Source: Acidimicrobiia bacterium (GTDB lineage Bacteria > Actinomycetota > Acidimicrobiia > IMCC26256 > JACDBD01). From it: DNA of 14,534 bases. The stretch is taken from NCBI GenBank assembly GCA_031177445.1, contig JAPSGP010000034.1:1-14534 (forward strand), written 5' to 3'. This document shows positions 1 to 7,467 of this stretch, in pieces. The position numbers were made by a program, and so were the translations under genes. The notes beneath the pieces are model-generated. The model worked only from the letters and a program-made list of their open reading frames with translations. It was not told the origin of the DNA and did not search any database. The stretch's first letter is position 1. Each line of letters opens with the position of its first letter.

Positions 1-2
1 TC

Positions 3-965
3 AATGCCGCCGGCGTCTGGGCCGACGACGTGCGGGCACTCGACGAAGGAACGCACCCCGACTCGATCCGGCCGGCCAAGGGGATCCACGTCACGGTCCC
101 GTGGAGCAAGGTACGCAACGACATCGCCGTGGTCATCCCCGTTCCCAAGGACCGGCGCTCGGTGTTCGTGGTGCCGTGGGGTGATCTCACCTATGTCGGC
201 ACCACCGACACCGATTACGAAGGTCCCCTCGACGCGCCCCAGTGCACGCCCGCCGACGTGGCCTACCTCCTGGGTGCGCTCAATGCGTCGATTGCCGAGC
301 CGGTCACCGAAGCCGACGTCGTCGGGACGTGGGCGGGCCTGCGTCCGCTGCTGCGGTCGGCGAGCAACGAGCGCACCGCCGATCTGTCTCGCCGCCACGC
401 GGTGTTGCGCTCCGACAGCGGCGTGATCACGATCACGGGCGGCAAGCTCACGACCTATCGGAAGATGGCGGCCGACGCCGTCGACACCGCGAGCGACGTC
501 CTCGGCCGGCACACGCGTTCACGTACGAAGCGGCTGGCACTCCTGGGCGCCGAGGGGTACGGGCACGAGTTCGACGGGACCGAGTCGAGCACGCACGAGC
601 ACCTCGCCCATCGCTACGGCACCGAAGCCGGCGCCGTGCAGGCCATGATCGACGCCGACCCCGCGCTCGGCGCGCCACTGGTGCCGGGGCTGCCCTACCT
701 GCAGGCGGAGGCGATCCACGCCACCCGCGCCGAGATGGCGCGCACCCTCGACGACGTGTTGTCGCGTCGCACACGGGCGCGGCTGCTCGCCCGCGACGCG
801 TCGGCGGCGGCGGCGGCCGACGTGGCCCGCCTGCTCGGCCCCGAGCTTGAATGGGACGAAGCGGAGCAGGCGCGCCAGGTGAAGGAGTACCGCGACGCGG
901 TCGGGGCCGAGCGCGACGCCGCCGCCCTGCCCGAGACCGCGCTCGACGCGTCGTTCGGCGCATAG
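3..965 (+). CDS. glpD: Aerobic glycerol-3-phosphate dehydrogenase, C-terminal part (5' end outside window)
   Basis: The reading frame is open from the left edge and 320 residues are visible. GlpD oxidises sn-glycerol 3-phosphate to dihydroxyacetone phosphate at the inner face of the membrane, using FAD and passing electrons to quinone. The visible part starts with NAAGVWADDV, the family's FAD-domain segment. It then shows KGIHVTVPW, YVGTTDTDYEG, GLRPLL and GGKLTTYRK, the last two carrying the arginine and lysine that contact substrate phosphate and flavin in characterised GlpD proteins. The remaining ~150 residues, from about RLALLG onward, match the helical DAO C-terminal domain, so the 3' end is intact. 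A GTG at position 30 is an internal codon, not the start, because conserved family sequence lies before it. It ends 13 bp before the AGPS-like oxidase and is probably co-transcribed with it, which would supply DHAP next to a DHAP-lipid enzyme. Confidence 0.95.
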   Translation, partial: NAAGVWADDVRALDEGTHPDSIRPAKGIHVTVPWSKVRNDIAVVIPVPKDRRSVFVVPWGDLTYVGTTDTDYEGPLDAPQCTPADVAYLLGALNASIAEPVTEADVVGTWAGLRPLLRSASNERTADLSRRHAVLRSDSGVITITGGKLTTYRKMAADAVDTASDVLGRHTRSRTKRLALLGAEGYGHEFDGTESSTHEHLAHRYGTEAGAVQAMIDADPALGAPLVPGLPYLQAEAIHATRAEMARTLDDVLSRRTRARLLARDASAAAAADVARLLGPELEWDEAEQARQVKEYRDAVGAERDAAALPETALDASFGA

Positions 966-978
966 GTCGACCGCGACC

Positions 979-2493
979 ATGGGGGCGAAGAGCGGGCAGC
1001 CGACGCCCCCGATCGCGCTCGGCGCCTCACCGGAGCAGGTCACCGGTCACATCGCCGCGCGCGTGATCGAGGTCGACGACCGCCTGCTCGAGCGCCTGCG
1101 CACGGCGTGCGCCGACGTCACCTCCGAGCCCGCGGTGATCGTCGAGGCAAGCCGTGACTGGTGGCCGCTCGCGATGACGTGGGCGCTCGACGGGCAGGTG
1201 GCGGCGCGTGCGAGCGCGGTGGCGCGGCCAGCGACAGCCGGCGAAGTCGCGGCACTGCTCCGCGTGTGCAACGAGGCGCGGATCCCGGTGACCGCCGCCG
1301 CCGGTCGTAGCGGCGTGTGCGGTGCGAGCGTGCCGGTGCACGGCGGGCTCGTGCTCGACCTGTGCGGGCTTTCGGGGATCGTCGACGTCGACGACGACTC
1401 GCTGATCCTCGACGTGCAGCCCGGCACGTTCGGGACGTGGCTCGAGACCACGCTGCGCGACGACCACGGCCTGACCATCGGGCATTGGCCGCAGTCGATC
1501 GACCTGTCGACGGTCGGCGGCTGGATCGCATGCCGCGGCGCGGGGCAGCTGTCGACGCGCTACGGGAAGATCGAGGACATGGTGGTCGGCCTCGAGGTCG
1601 CGCTGGCCGACGGCCGGATCGTGCACACCGGTGGCGCGCCCCGGGCCGCGGTCGGGCCCGATCTCAACCAGGTGTTCGTCGGCAGCGAGGGCACGCTCGG
1701 CGTGATCACCGGGGCGCGGCTGCGGGTGCATCCGGCGCCGCGCGGCGATCGGCGCGCCGCCTTCGGGTTCACGTCGTTCGAGGACGGCCTCGACGCGTGC
1801 CGGCGGGCCCTGCGCCGAGGGGCGACGCCGGCCGTGCTGCGCCTCTACGACGCGACCGAGGCCGACCGCAACTACCAGACCGGCGACCACCACGTGTTGC
1901 TCGTCCTCGACGAGGGCGACCCGGAACTCACCGAGGCAACCATGAACCTCGTGCTCGAGGAGGCGCTCGACGCGGGGGCGATCCTGCTCGATGCCGAGCT
2001 CGTCGACCGGTGGATGGAGCACCGCAATGACGTCAGCGCCCTCGAGGCGCTCATCTCGCGTGGCTATGTCGTCGACACGATGGAGATCGCAGCTCGCTGG
2101 GGCGCGCTCGACCAGGTCTACGCCGACGCCACCGCCGCGATCACCGCCGTGCCGGGAACGCTGGTCGCCTCCGCGCACCTCTCGCACTCGTATCCCGACG
2201 GGGCCTGCCTGTACTTCACGTTCGCGGGTCAGACGGAAGCCGATGCGCGGGAGCGCTACTACCGAGCCGCCTGGGACGCGGGGACCTCAGCCGTCCTGGC
2301 CGCCGGTGGCGCGCTCAGCCACCACCATGGGGTCGGGCTGAACCGGGCCCGGTTCGTGCGTGACGCGCTCGGCGAAGCCTTCGACGTCCTGGTCGCGATC
2401 AAGGGCGCCCTCGACCCCCACGGCATCCTCAACCCAGGCAAGCTCGGCCTCCCCGACCCCTTCGGCGAGGTCCCGTGGCCCGGTCCCCTTTGA
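979..2493 (+). CDS. FAD-binding oxidase of the alkyldihydroxyacetonephosphate synthase (AGPS) type
   Basis: This 504-residue flavoprotein has an N-terminal FAD_binding_4 (PCMH) domain at about residues 75-255 and a FAD-oxidase C-terminal domain at about 260-490. Eukaryotic AGPS exchanges the acyl group of acyl-DHAP for a fatty alcohol, the step that creates the ether bond. Features that favour AGPS over glycolate or lactate oxidases are GHWPQSIDLSTVGGW (168-182), RYGKIEDMVVGLEVA (194-208), the SHSYPDGACLYF block with Tyr405, and ALSHHHGVG with the His triplet 448-450. In AGPS the equivalent tyrosine and histidines are active-site residues. The ATG start lies 13 bp after glpD and no clear Shine-Dalgarno is visible. 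Many actinobacterial homologs carry this annotation without biochemical proof, so the fold is secure but the alkyl-DHAP reaction is an inference. The flanking GlpD and kinase genes fit a glycerol-phosphate/DHAP substrate. Confidence 0.82.
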   Translation: MGAKSGQPTPPIALGASPEQVTGHIAARVIEVDDRLLERLRTACADVTSEPAVIVEASRDWWPLAMTWALDGQVAARASAVARPATAGEVAALLRVCNEARIPVTAAAGRSGVCGASVPVHGGLVLDLCGLSGIVDVDDDSLILDVQPGTFGTWLETTLRDDHGLTIGHWPQSIDLSTVGGWIACRGAGQLSTRYGKIEDMVVGLEVALADGRIVHTGGAPRAAVGPDLNQVFVGSEGTLGVITGARLRVHPAPRGDRRAAFGFTSFEDGLDACRRALRRGATPAVLRLYDATEADRNYQTGDHHVLLVLDEGDPELTEATMNLVLEEALDAGAILLDAELVDRWMEHRNDVSALEALISRGYVVDTMEIAARWGALDQVYADATAAITAVPGTLVASAHLSHSYPDGACLYFTFAGQTEADARERYYRAAWDAGTSAVLAAGGALSHHHGVGLNRARFVRDALGEAFDVLVAIKGALDPHGILNPGKLGLPDPFGEVPWPGPL

Positions 2494-2503
2494 TGATGCG
2501 TAC

Positions 2504-3946
2504 ATGATCCTGGTCGTCGACGTGGGGACGTCGTCCGTGCGGGCGGCGATCGTCGACGAGCAGGCGCGGGTCGTGCACGAGGTCGTCGAGCCGGCGCTAC
2601 CGTCGTCGCCCGCGCCGGGGCTGGTCGAGTTCGACCCGCGCCAGCTCGCGACCGCGGCGCTCGACACCGCCGGCGCCGTGCTCGACGCGACCGCCGCGCC
2701 CGTCGAGGCGGTCGGCATCGCGAACCAGCGCGGCTCGACCGTCGTCTGGGACCGCGCGACCGGCGAGCCCGTGGGCCCGGGCCTGGGCTGGCAGGACCTG
2801 CGCACGATCGGGCGCTGCCTCGAATTGCGCAGCAATGGGCTCCGATGCGCACCCAACGTGTCGGCGACCAAGGTCGAGTACCTGCTCGACCACTTCGACC
2901 ACGGGCGTGAGCGCGACCTGTGCTTCGGCACCGTCGACACCTGGATCGTCTGGACGCTCACGCGCGGCGCGCTCCACGTGACCGACGCGTCGAACGCGGC
3001 GGTGTCCGGCCTCATGGAGAGCGACGGGAGCGGCTGGTCCGACGACGCGCTCGACACGCTGCGCATCCCGAAAGCGATGCTGCCTCGGATCGTCGACTCG
3101 ACAGGTGTCGTCGGCGAGGCCGTGGTCCTGCCGGGGGCGCCGCCGATCGCCGGCATCGCCGGCGACCAGCAGGCCTCGTTGCTCGGTCAGGGAGGCGTGC
3201 ACACCGGCGACGCCAAGATCACCTTCGGGACCGGGGGCATGCTGGACCTCGTGCTGGGCCCAGAGCGGCCCCCGTTCGAGAGCCGGGGCGTCGCCGGCAC
3301 GTTCCCGATCATCTGCCGGCGGGTCGGGGGCCGCATCACGTGGGGGCTCGAGGCGATCATGCTGTCGGCCGGCACCAACGTCGAGTGGCTGCGCGACGAC
3401 CTCCGCGTGATCGCGAGCGCGGCCGAGTCGCACGAGGTCGCGGCTCAGTGCGCCGACACGGGTGACGTGTGGTTCGTCCCCGCCCTCCTCGGCCTCGGCA
3501 CCCCGCAGTGGGACTACGGCGCCCGGGGCACGCTGCTCGGCCTCACCCGGGGCAGCGGGCGGCCCGAGCTCGTGCGCGCCGTCCTCGAGGGGATCGCTCA
3601 CCGCGGTGCCGACCTGGTCGACGCGGCCGAGGCCGACTCGGGCATCGCCATCCCACGATTGCGCATCGACGGCGGCATGAGCGCGAACCCCACGTTCGTG
3701 CAAGCGCTGGCGGACGCGACCGAGCGCCCGATCGAGGTCGCGCCGGTCCTCGAAGCGACGACCCTCGGGGCCGCCTTCCTCGCCGGCCTCGCTGTCGGCA
3801 CCTGGCCGGACGACGACGCCGTCGCCGGCGCCGTCCAACCCCGCACCCGCATCGATCCCCACCGCAAGCTCGACCGCGAGCGATGGCGCGAGGCGTGCCG
3901 GCGGGCGGCCCGCTGGATCCCGGACCTGTCGGCCGTCGACTTCTGA
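2504..3946 (+). CDS. FGGY-family kinase, glycerol-kinase-like with altered substrate pocket
   Basis: This 480-residue protein has both halves of the FGGY fold. The N-terminal half has the phosphate-1 loop VVDVGTSSVRAA (4-15) and GIANQRGSTVVW (71-82). The C-terminal half has GIAGDQQASLLGQ (217-229) with the likely catalytic base Asp221, TFGTGG (240-245), the adenosine motif RIDGGMSANP (387-396) and TTLGAAFLAGLAVGTW. Overall it most resembles GlpK, which phosphorylates glycerol to glycerol 3-phosphate. By recalled alignment to E. coli GlpK, Arg83, Trp103 and Asp245 are kept (Arg76, Trp96, Asp221), but Glu84 is Gly77, Tyr135 is Asn118 and Phe270 is Met246, so glycerol may not be the true substrate. 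The chosen ATG is 10 bp after the AGPS-like stop and opens directly into the first conserved strand; earlier in-frame sequence overlaps the upstream gene. A glycerol-related polyol or triose substrate is plausible from context. Confidence 0.85.
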   Translation: MILVVDVGTSSVRAAIVDEQARVVHEVVEPALPSSPAPGLVEFDPRQLATAALDTAGAVLDATAAPVEAVGIANQRGSTVVWDRATGEPVGPGLGWQDLRTIGRCLELRSNGLRCAPNVSATKVEYLLDHFDHGRERDLCFGTVDTWIVWTLTRGALHVTDASNAAVSGLMESDGSGWSDDALDTLRIPKAMLPRIVDSTGVVGEAVVLPGAPPIAGIAGDQQASLLGQGGVHTGDAKITFGTGGMLDLVLGPERPPFESRGVAGTFPIICRRVGGRITWGLEAIMLSAGTNVEWLRDDLRVIASAAESHEVAAQCADTGDVWFVPALLGLGTPQWDYGARGTLLGLTRGSGRPELVRAVLEGIAHRGADLVDAAEADSGIAIPRLRIDGGMSANPTFVQALADATERPIEVAPVLEATTLGAAFLAGLAVGTWPDDDAVAGAVQPRTRIDPHRKLDRERWREACRRAARWIPDLSAVDF

Positions 3947-3970
3947 GCCGGCTCGTATCACACTGGTCGC

Positions 3971-5224
3971 ATGAACATCGGAGCGCTCCTCGAAGGACTC
4001 CTGGGATCCGACCTCCCGGTCGCCCTCGACGCGTACGACGGCAGCCATGTCGGGCCCCGGGACGCACCAGCACGGATCATCGTCCGATCGCCCGACGCGC
4101 TAGCGCGGATCGTGCGCGCACCGGGCGAGCTCGGATTCGGGCGGGCGTACGTCGCCGGCGACCTCGAGGTCGAGGGCGACATCTTCGCCGCGCTCGCGCT
4201 GCGTGATCACCTGCCCGACGTCCGGCTCGATCGGCAGCAGTGGGTCGCCGCCGCGAAGCTCGCCGGGGCGCGTGCGCTCAAGCGCCTTCCGCCGCCACCA
4301 GAGGAGGCGCGCCTCCATGGTCGCCGGCACTCCAAGGAGCGGGACGCGGCCGCGATCGCCCACCACTACGACGTGTCGAACGAGTTCTACCGGCACGTTC
4401 TCGGTCCGTCGATGACGTACTCGTGCGCGCTCTGGACCGATCCCTCGATCACGCTCGAGGCCGCGCAGGTCAACAAGCACGAGCTGATCTCGCGCAAGCT
4501 TGGGCTCGAGCCCGGGATGCGGCTGCTCGACATCGGTTGCGGCTGGGGTGGGATGCTGCTCCACGCCGCCGAGCATCACGGTGTGCGGGCCGTCGGGGTC
4601 ACGCTGTCACGACGCCAGGCCGAGCTGGCCGAGAAGCACGTCGCCGAGTGCGGGCTCGCCGGCAAGGTCGAGGTCCGGCTCCAGGACTACCGCGACGTGG
4701 TCGACGGGCCGTACGACGCCATCAGCTCGATCGGCATGTTCGAGCACGTGGGCACGGCCCAGCTGCGGGTGTACTTCGACCGCTGCTATGCGCTGCTCCG
4801 TCCGGGTGGGCGGTTCGTGAACCACGCCATCAGCCGTCCGGCCGCGCCCCGGGGATCGATATTTGCCGGCGGGTCCCGCTTCGCCCGCCGCGGCTTCATC
4901 GAACGCTACGTGTTCCCCGACGGCGAGCTCCACGAGATCGGCGCGGTGATCTCGGCCATCCAGGACGCGGGGTTCGAGGCCCGCCACATGGAGAGCATCC
5001 GCGAGCACTACGCGCTGACCCTGCGGAAGTGGGTCGCCAACCTCGAGGCGAACTGGGACGCCTGTGTGGCCGAGTCGAGCCCCGGACGGGCGCGGGTGTG
5101 GCGGCTCTACATGGCGGCGTCGGCGCTGCAGTTCGAGGCCAACCGCACCCAGGTGCACCAGGTGCTGGCGACCAAGACCGAGGCCGGCCGCAGCGGCCTG
5201 CCCCTTCGTCCGCGGTTCGAGTAG
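3971..5224 (+). CDS. Cyclopropane-fatty-acyl-phospholipid synthase family methyltransferase (Cfa/UfaA1-like)
   Basis: A 417-residue SAM-dependent enzyme of the Cfa/CmaA/UfaA1 group. These enzymes transfer a methylene or methyl group to the double bond of unsaturated acyl chains in membrane lipids. An N-terminal lipid-binding domain spans about 1-125. The catalytic domain begins with HHYDVSNEFY (131-140) and YSCALW (150-155, Cys152), followed by the SAM loop LLDIGCGWGG (185-194), QDYRDV and GMFEHVG (255-261, Glu258), NHAIS (284-288) and HYALTLRKW (346-354, Tyr347). These match the E. coli Cfa residues Cys139, Glu239, His266, Ile268 and Tyr317, so the enzyme looks active. Length and C-terminus suit actinobacterial UfaA1-like proteins, some of which make 10-methyl rather than cyclopropane fatty acids; sequence alone does not decide the product. 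It lies 24 bp after the kinase as the last gene of the operon and converges on the next gene with a 10-bp gap. Confidence 0.92.
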   Translation: MNIGALLEGLLGSDLPVALDAYDGSHVGPRDAPARIIVRSPDALARIVRAPGELGFGRAYVAGDLEVEGDIFAALALRDHLPDVRLDRQQWVAAAKLAGARALKRLPPPPEEARLHGRRHSKERDAAAIAHHYDVSNEFYRHVLGPSMTYSCALWTDPSITLEAAQVNKHELISRKLGLEPGMRLLDIGCGWGGMLLHAAEHHGVRAVGVTLSRRQAELAEKHVAECGLAGKVEVRLQDYRDVVDGPYDAISSIGMFEHVGTAQLRVYFDRCYALLRPGGRFVNHAISRPAAPRGSIFAGGSRFARRGFIERYVFPDGELHEIGAVISAIQDAGFEARHMESIREHYALTLRKWVANLEANWDACVAESSPGRARVWRLYMAASALQFEANRTQVHQVLATKTEAGRSGLPLRPRFE

Positions 5225-5234
5225 TCGCGCTCGC

Positions 5235-6422
5235 TCAGCTCGGCGGGAAGCGCGCCGCCAGCCACGCGAGCACCTGCTGCGCGGCCGCCTCGCCGGCCGG
5301 GGTCAGTTCCTTGCCCGCGGTGTCGAAGTCGTCGTCGGCGGAGGGAGGAAGCACCAGCTCCGAGTCGACACCCGCGGCCACGAGCGCCTCGTCGAACGCC
5401 CGCGCCTGGTCGACCAGCGCGGGCGTCCCGTTGGCAGCTTGGAACAGCAGCGCCGGCCCGGACGCGTCGGCGGCGTGTGCGACCGAGTTCGCCTGCTCGT
5501 AGCGCGCCTGCACCACGGGATCCTCGCTGTCGGGCGGGCCGCCGTAGTACTGCGCCGGATTCCGCTGCTCGCCGTCGTACCGCCCGGCGAAGCCGACGAA
5601 CGCGCCCGAGGCGTCGCTGACGCCGGGCTCGAGGCCGGGGCCGGCGAAGAACGGGTCGCCCGGGGTCACGTACGCCTGGGCGCCGAGGGCGGCGCCGGCG
5701 CCGAACCCCTGGACCACGATCCGGTCGGGATCGATCGCCAGGTCGGCGGCGTGCTCACGCACCCACTGCACGGCCGCCTTCACATCCCGCTCGGGCTGCG
5801 GGTAGACGGGCGGTGGCGTCGACCCCTTGTACAGGAAGTAGTCGATCGCCAGGCTGGTGATGCCGTTGTCGGCGTAGAAGTCCTGCCACCCTCGAACCTG
5901 CCTCCGGTTGCCGTTGGTGCCGTTCCCGCCGTGGACGAGCACCACGACCGTGTCGAGGTGATCCGGCCGGGGCACGACCAAGGTGGCCTTGCGCGCCGGT
6001 GCGCCGTCGGGGGTGTACACCACCGCCCGCCGCACCGGCTTCAGGGGAACGGTGGTGCTGGACGGTGGCTCGGTCGACGGCGGCGGGACGGTGGACGGCG
6101 ACGGCGGGCTCGCGGACGTCGACGGCGCCTTGGTGTCGGCCGTCGCCGGCGCGACGGAGACCGGGATCGTGTTCGGCGGGGGCGCAGTGGTCGCCGGCGA
6201 CTCCGGTGGCGGCGGAGCAGGAGGCACCGAGATCGTGATCGGGGCAGCCGTGTTCGGCGCCGCGGTGCTGGCCGGCGCGGTCGACGTCGTCGGCGACGAG
6301 GTCGTCGAGCTCGACTGGGTACGCACCGAGGTCGAGTCGTCGCCGCACGCGCTCAGCACGAGCGCGGCCACTGCAGCGAGGACCGCCACGGTCGCGACCG
6401 GGAGTTTGGCCGGCCCCTTCAC
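5235..6422 (-). CDS. Putative lipoprotein with Ser/Thr/Pro linker and alpha/beta-hydrolase-like domain lacking the catalytic serine
   Basis: A 395-residue predicted exported lipoprotein. The GTG start gives MKGPAK followed by a hydrophobic stretch and the lipobox LSAC (23-26), so Cys26 would be lipidated; upstream in-frame sequence is charged and unlike a signal peptide. Residues ~28-128 form a low-complexity Ser/Thr/Pro/Ala linker that could span the cell wall. Residues ~130-390 resemble BD-FAE/dienelactone-type hydrolases: VVVLVHGG oxyanion strand (159-166), LAIDYF, RDVKAAVQWVREH before the nucleophile elbow, and a C-terminal QARAFDEALVAAGV helix. The elbow reads VVQGFGAGAA, so the GxSxG serine is Gly241. 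The usual acid is not evident in FQAANGTPALVD, and no histidine is seen near PSADDDFD. It may be a binding or structural pseudoenzyme. The start is 50 bp after the stop of the upstream minus-strand gene, so the two are probably co-transcribed. Confidence 0.82.
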   Translation of the reverse strand: MKGPAKLPVATVAVLAAVAALVLSACGDDSTSVRTQSSSTTSSPTTSTAPASTAAPNTAAPITISVPPAPPPPESPATTAPPPNTIPVSVAPATADTKAPSTSASPPSPSTVPPPSTEPPSSTTVPLKPVRRAVVYTPDGAPARKATLVVPRPDHLDTVVVLVHGGNGTNGNRRQVRGWQDFYADNGITSLAIDYFLYKGSTPPPVYPQPERDVKAAVQWVREHAADLAIDPDRIVVQGFGAGAALGAQAYVTPGDPFFAGPGLEPGVSDASGAFVGFAGRYDGEQRNPAQYYGGPPDSEDPVVQARYEQANSVAHAADASGPALLFQAANGTPALVDQARAFDEALVAAGVDSELVLPPSADDDFDTAGKELTPAGEAAAQQVLAWLAARFPPS

Positions 6423-6472
6423 AACATCAGTGTGGCCGAGGAAGCCGGAGCGCGGGCGGCACCAGGCGCGAA

Positions 6473-7399
6473 TCAGCGCTGGACGGTCAGACCGGGCTGC
6501 AGCCACTCGCACCAGCCGGTGCCCACGCCTTCGCTGGTGGAGTACCGGCACAGCGCGCGCGGGAACCGTGCCATCCGTCCATCCGGGGCGACCAAGGGCA
6601 CCGGTGCCGGCGCCAGCACCTCGACGTCGACCTCGAGCTCGCCGTTGATCACGTAGCGCGCCGCCGTAGGGATGTCGTCCTCGCCGTGATGCGTCTCGAG
6701 CAGCATCCGGGTGACCGGCTCGAGCTCCTCGCCCATCCGCCAGACGTAGCCGATCCCGCCTTCCATCTCGTCCGCCTTTACCGCGTTGACGGCGAGGGCG
6801 TCGCCGATCTGGAACGACGTCCAGTGCCAGCCCCACACCCACCAGTCGCGCTGGCCCCAGGAGTGATCGCGTTCACCATGGCCGTCGTAGGCGATGCGCT
6901 CGTCGCCGACGAGGATCTCGCCGTGCACGGTGCCGGCGTGCTCGTAGTGCGCGCCGAGTGCGCCGTCCTCGTAGGGGTAGTCGTACACCGGCGTGTACGC
7001 CTCCCACTCGAGGTCGAGCCCGAGCGGGAGTCGCTCGCCGATCTCGCCCCGGTAGGCGTCGCTGGGCGAGTCGAGCCGCACCGCGAACGCCTCGAGCCCC
7101 AGGCTCCAGTGCTCCATCGGGGTCTCGCAGATGCACTCGGCCCACAGGCCGTCGGCCCGCAGCTCGAGCGCCTTGCCTCGTGGGAGGGCAACGTCGTGGT
7201 CACGTACGACGACGAGGCCGTGCTCGGGCGAGACCACGTACGCCCAGTACCAGGCCGTGCGCTGGTTGGGGTAGAGGCCCAGCCGCACGTAGCCGCCGGT
7301 GCCGTCGGCGCGCGAGAAGTCGAAGTACCAGGACTCGTTGAAGTACTGCCCGTCGAACGCCTCGTGGCGCCCCTCGTCTGCAGGAGTGCTCACGATCAT
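6473..7399 (-). CDS. Lipocalin-like (AttH/CrtC-related, DUF7064/7065-type) protein of unknown function
   Basis: A 308-residue protein rich in Trp, Tyr and acidic residues, with no signal peptide or membrane segment. Its hallmark is DGHGERDHSWGQRDW (172-186), followed by the Trp-rich VWGWHWTSFQIGD. That signature occurs in the double beta-barrel, lipocalin-like AttH/CrtC-related proteins, including the actinobacterial DUF7064/DUF7065 group; the DUF assignment is from memory. Proteins of this fold bind or act on hydrophobic molecules such as carotenoids or polyketides, but no reaction can be assigned here. A GTG at 7408 is an alternative start. The ATG at 7399 is preferred because a GAGGTGGG Shine-Dalgarno-like stretch lies just upstream (7411-7404) and would overlap the GTG. 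It is followed by the hydrolase-like lipoprotein gene and is divergent from the hydrolase at 7468. Confidence 0.75.
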   Translation of the reverse strand: MIVSTPADEGRHEAFDGQYFNESWYFDFSRADGTGGYVRLGLYPNQRTAWYWAYVVSPEHGLVVVRDHDVALPRGKALELRADGLWAECICETPMEHWSLGLEAFAVRLDSPSDAYRGEIGERLPLGLDLEWEAYTPVYDYPYEDGALGAHYEHAGTVHGEILVGDERIAYDGHGERDHSWGQRDWWVWGWHWTSFQIGDALAVNAVKADEMEGGIGYVWRMGEELEPVTRMLLETHHGEDDIPTAARYVINGELEVDVEVLAPAPVPLVAPDGRMARFPRALCRYSTSEGVGTGWCEWLQPGLTVQR

Positions 7400-7467
7400 G
7401 TGGCCCACCTCGCTCGCCGCTGCGGCGCAGACTACGTGGAACCGCGACGGTGCGCGATCCTCTCTGC
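7400..7467. promoter_or_regulatory. Divergent intergenic region, presumed to hold two promoters
   Basis: These 68 bp separate the start of the minus-strand lipocalin-like gene from the ATG of the plus-strand hydrolase, so both transcription units must start in or near it. I see no convincing -35/-10 pair on either strand and no clear Shine-Dalgarno before ATG 7468, which would allow leaderless transcription of the plus-strand unit. The assignment rests on gene orientation only. Confidence 0.4.
7404..7411 (-). promoter_or_regulatory. Ribosome binding site deciding the ATG start at 7399
   Basis: On the minus strand the stretch reads GAGGTGGG, with GAGG ending 8 nt before ATG 7399. The spacing suits ATG 7399 and argues against the in-frame GTG at 7408, which lies inside it. 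Confidence 0.55.

Noticed and set aside
979..2493. FAD oxidase as the TmsA/BfaA partner of a 10-methyl fatty acid methyltransferase
   Set aside because: It carries the AGPS-type SHHHGVG and YPDGACLYF blocks, and the kinase gene separates it from the Cfa-like gene. The TmsA type is not excluded by experiment but fits the motifs less well.
2597..4048. Long minus-strand open frame opposite the FGGY kinase gene
   Set aside because: It has no domain or motif, while the plus-strand frame has full FGGY motifs. The same applies to the long minus-strand frame at 1027-2187.
5225..5234. Possible bidirectional terminator between the convergent genes
   Set aside because: The gap is only 10 bp and I see no stem-loop with a T-run in it or at the gene ends.
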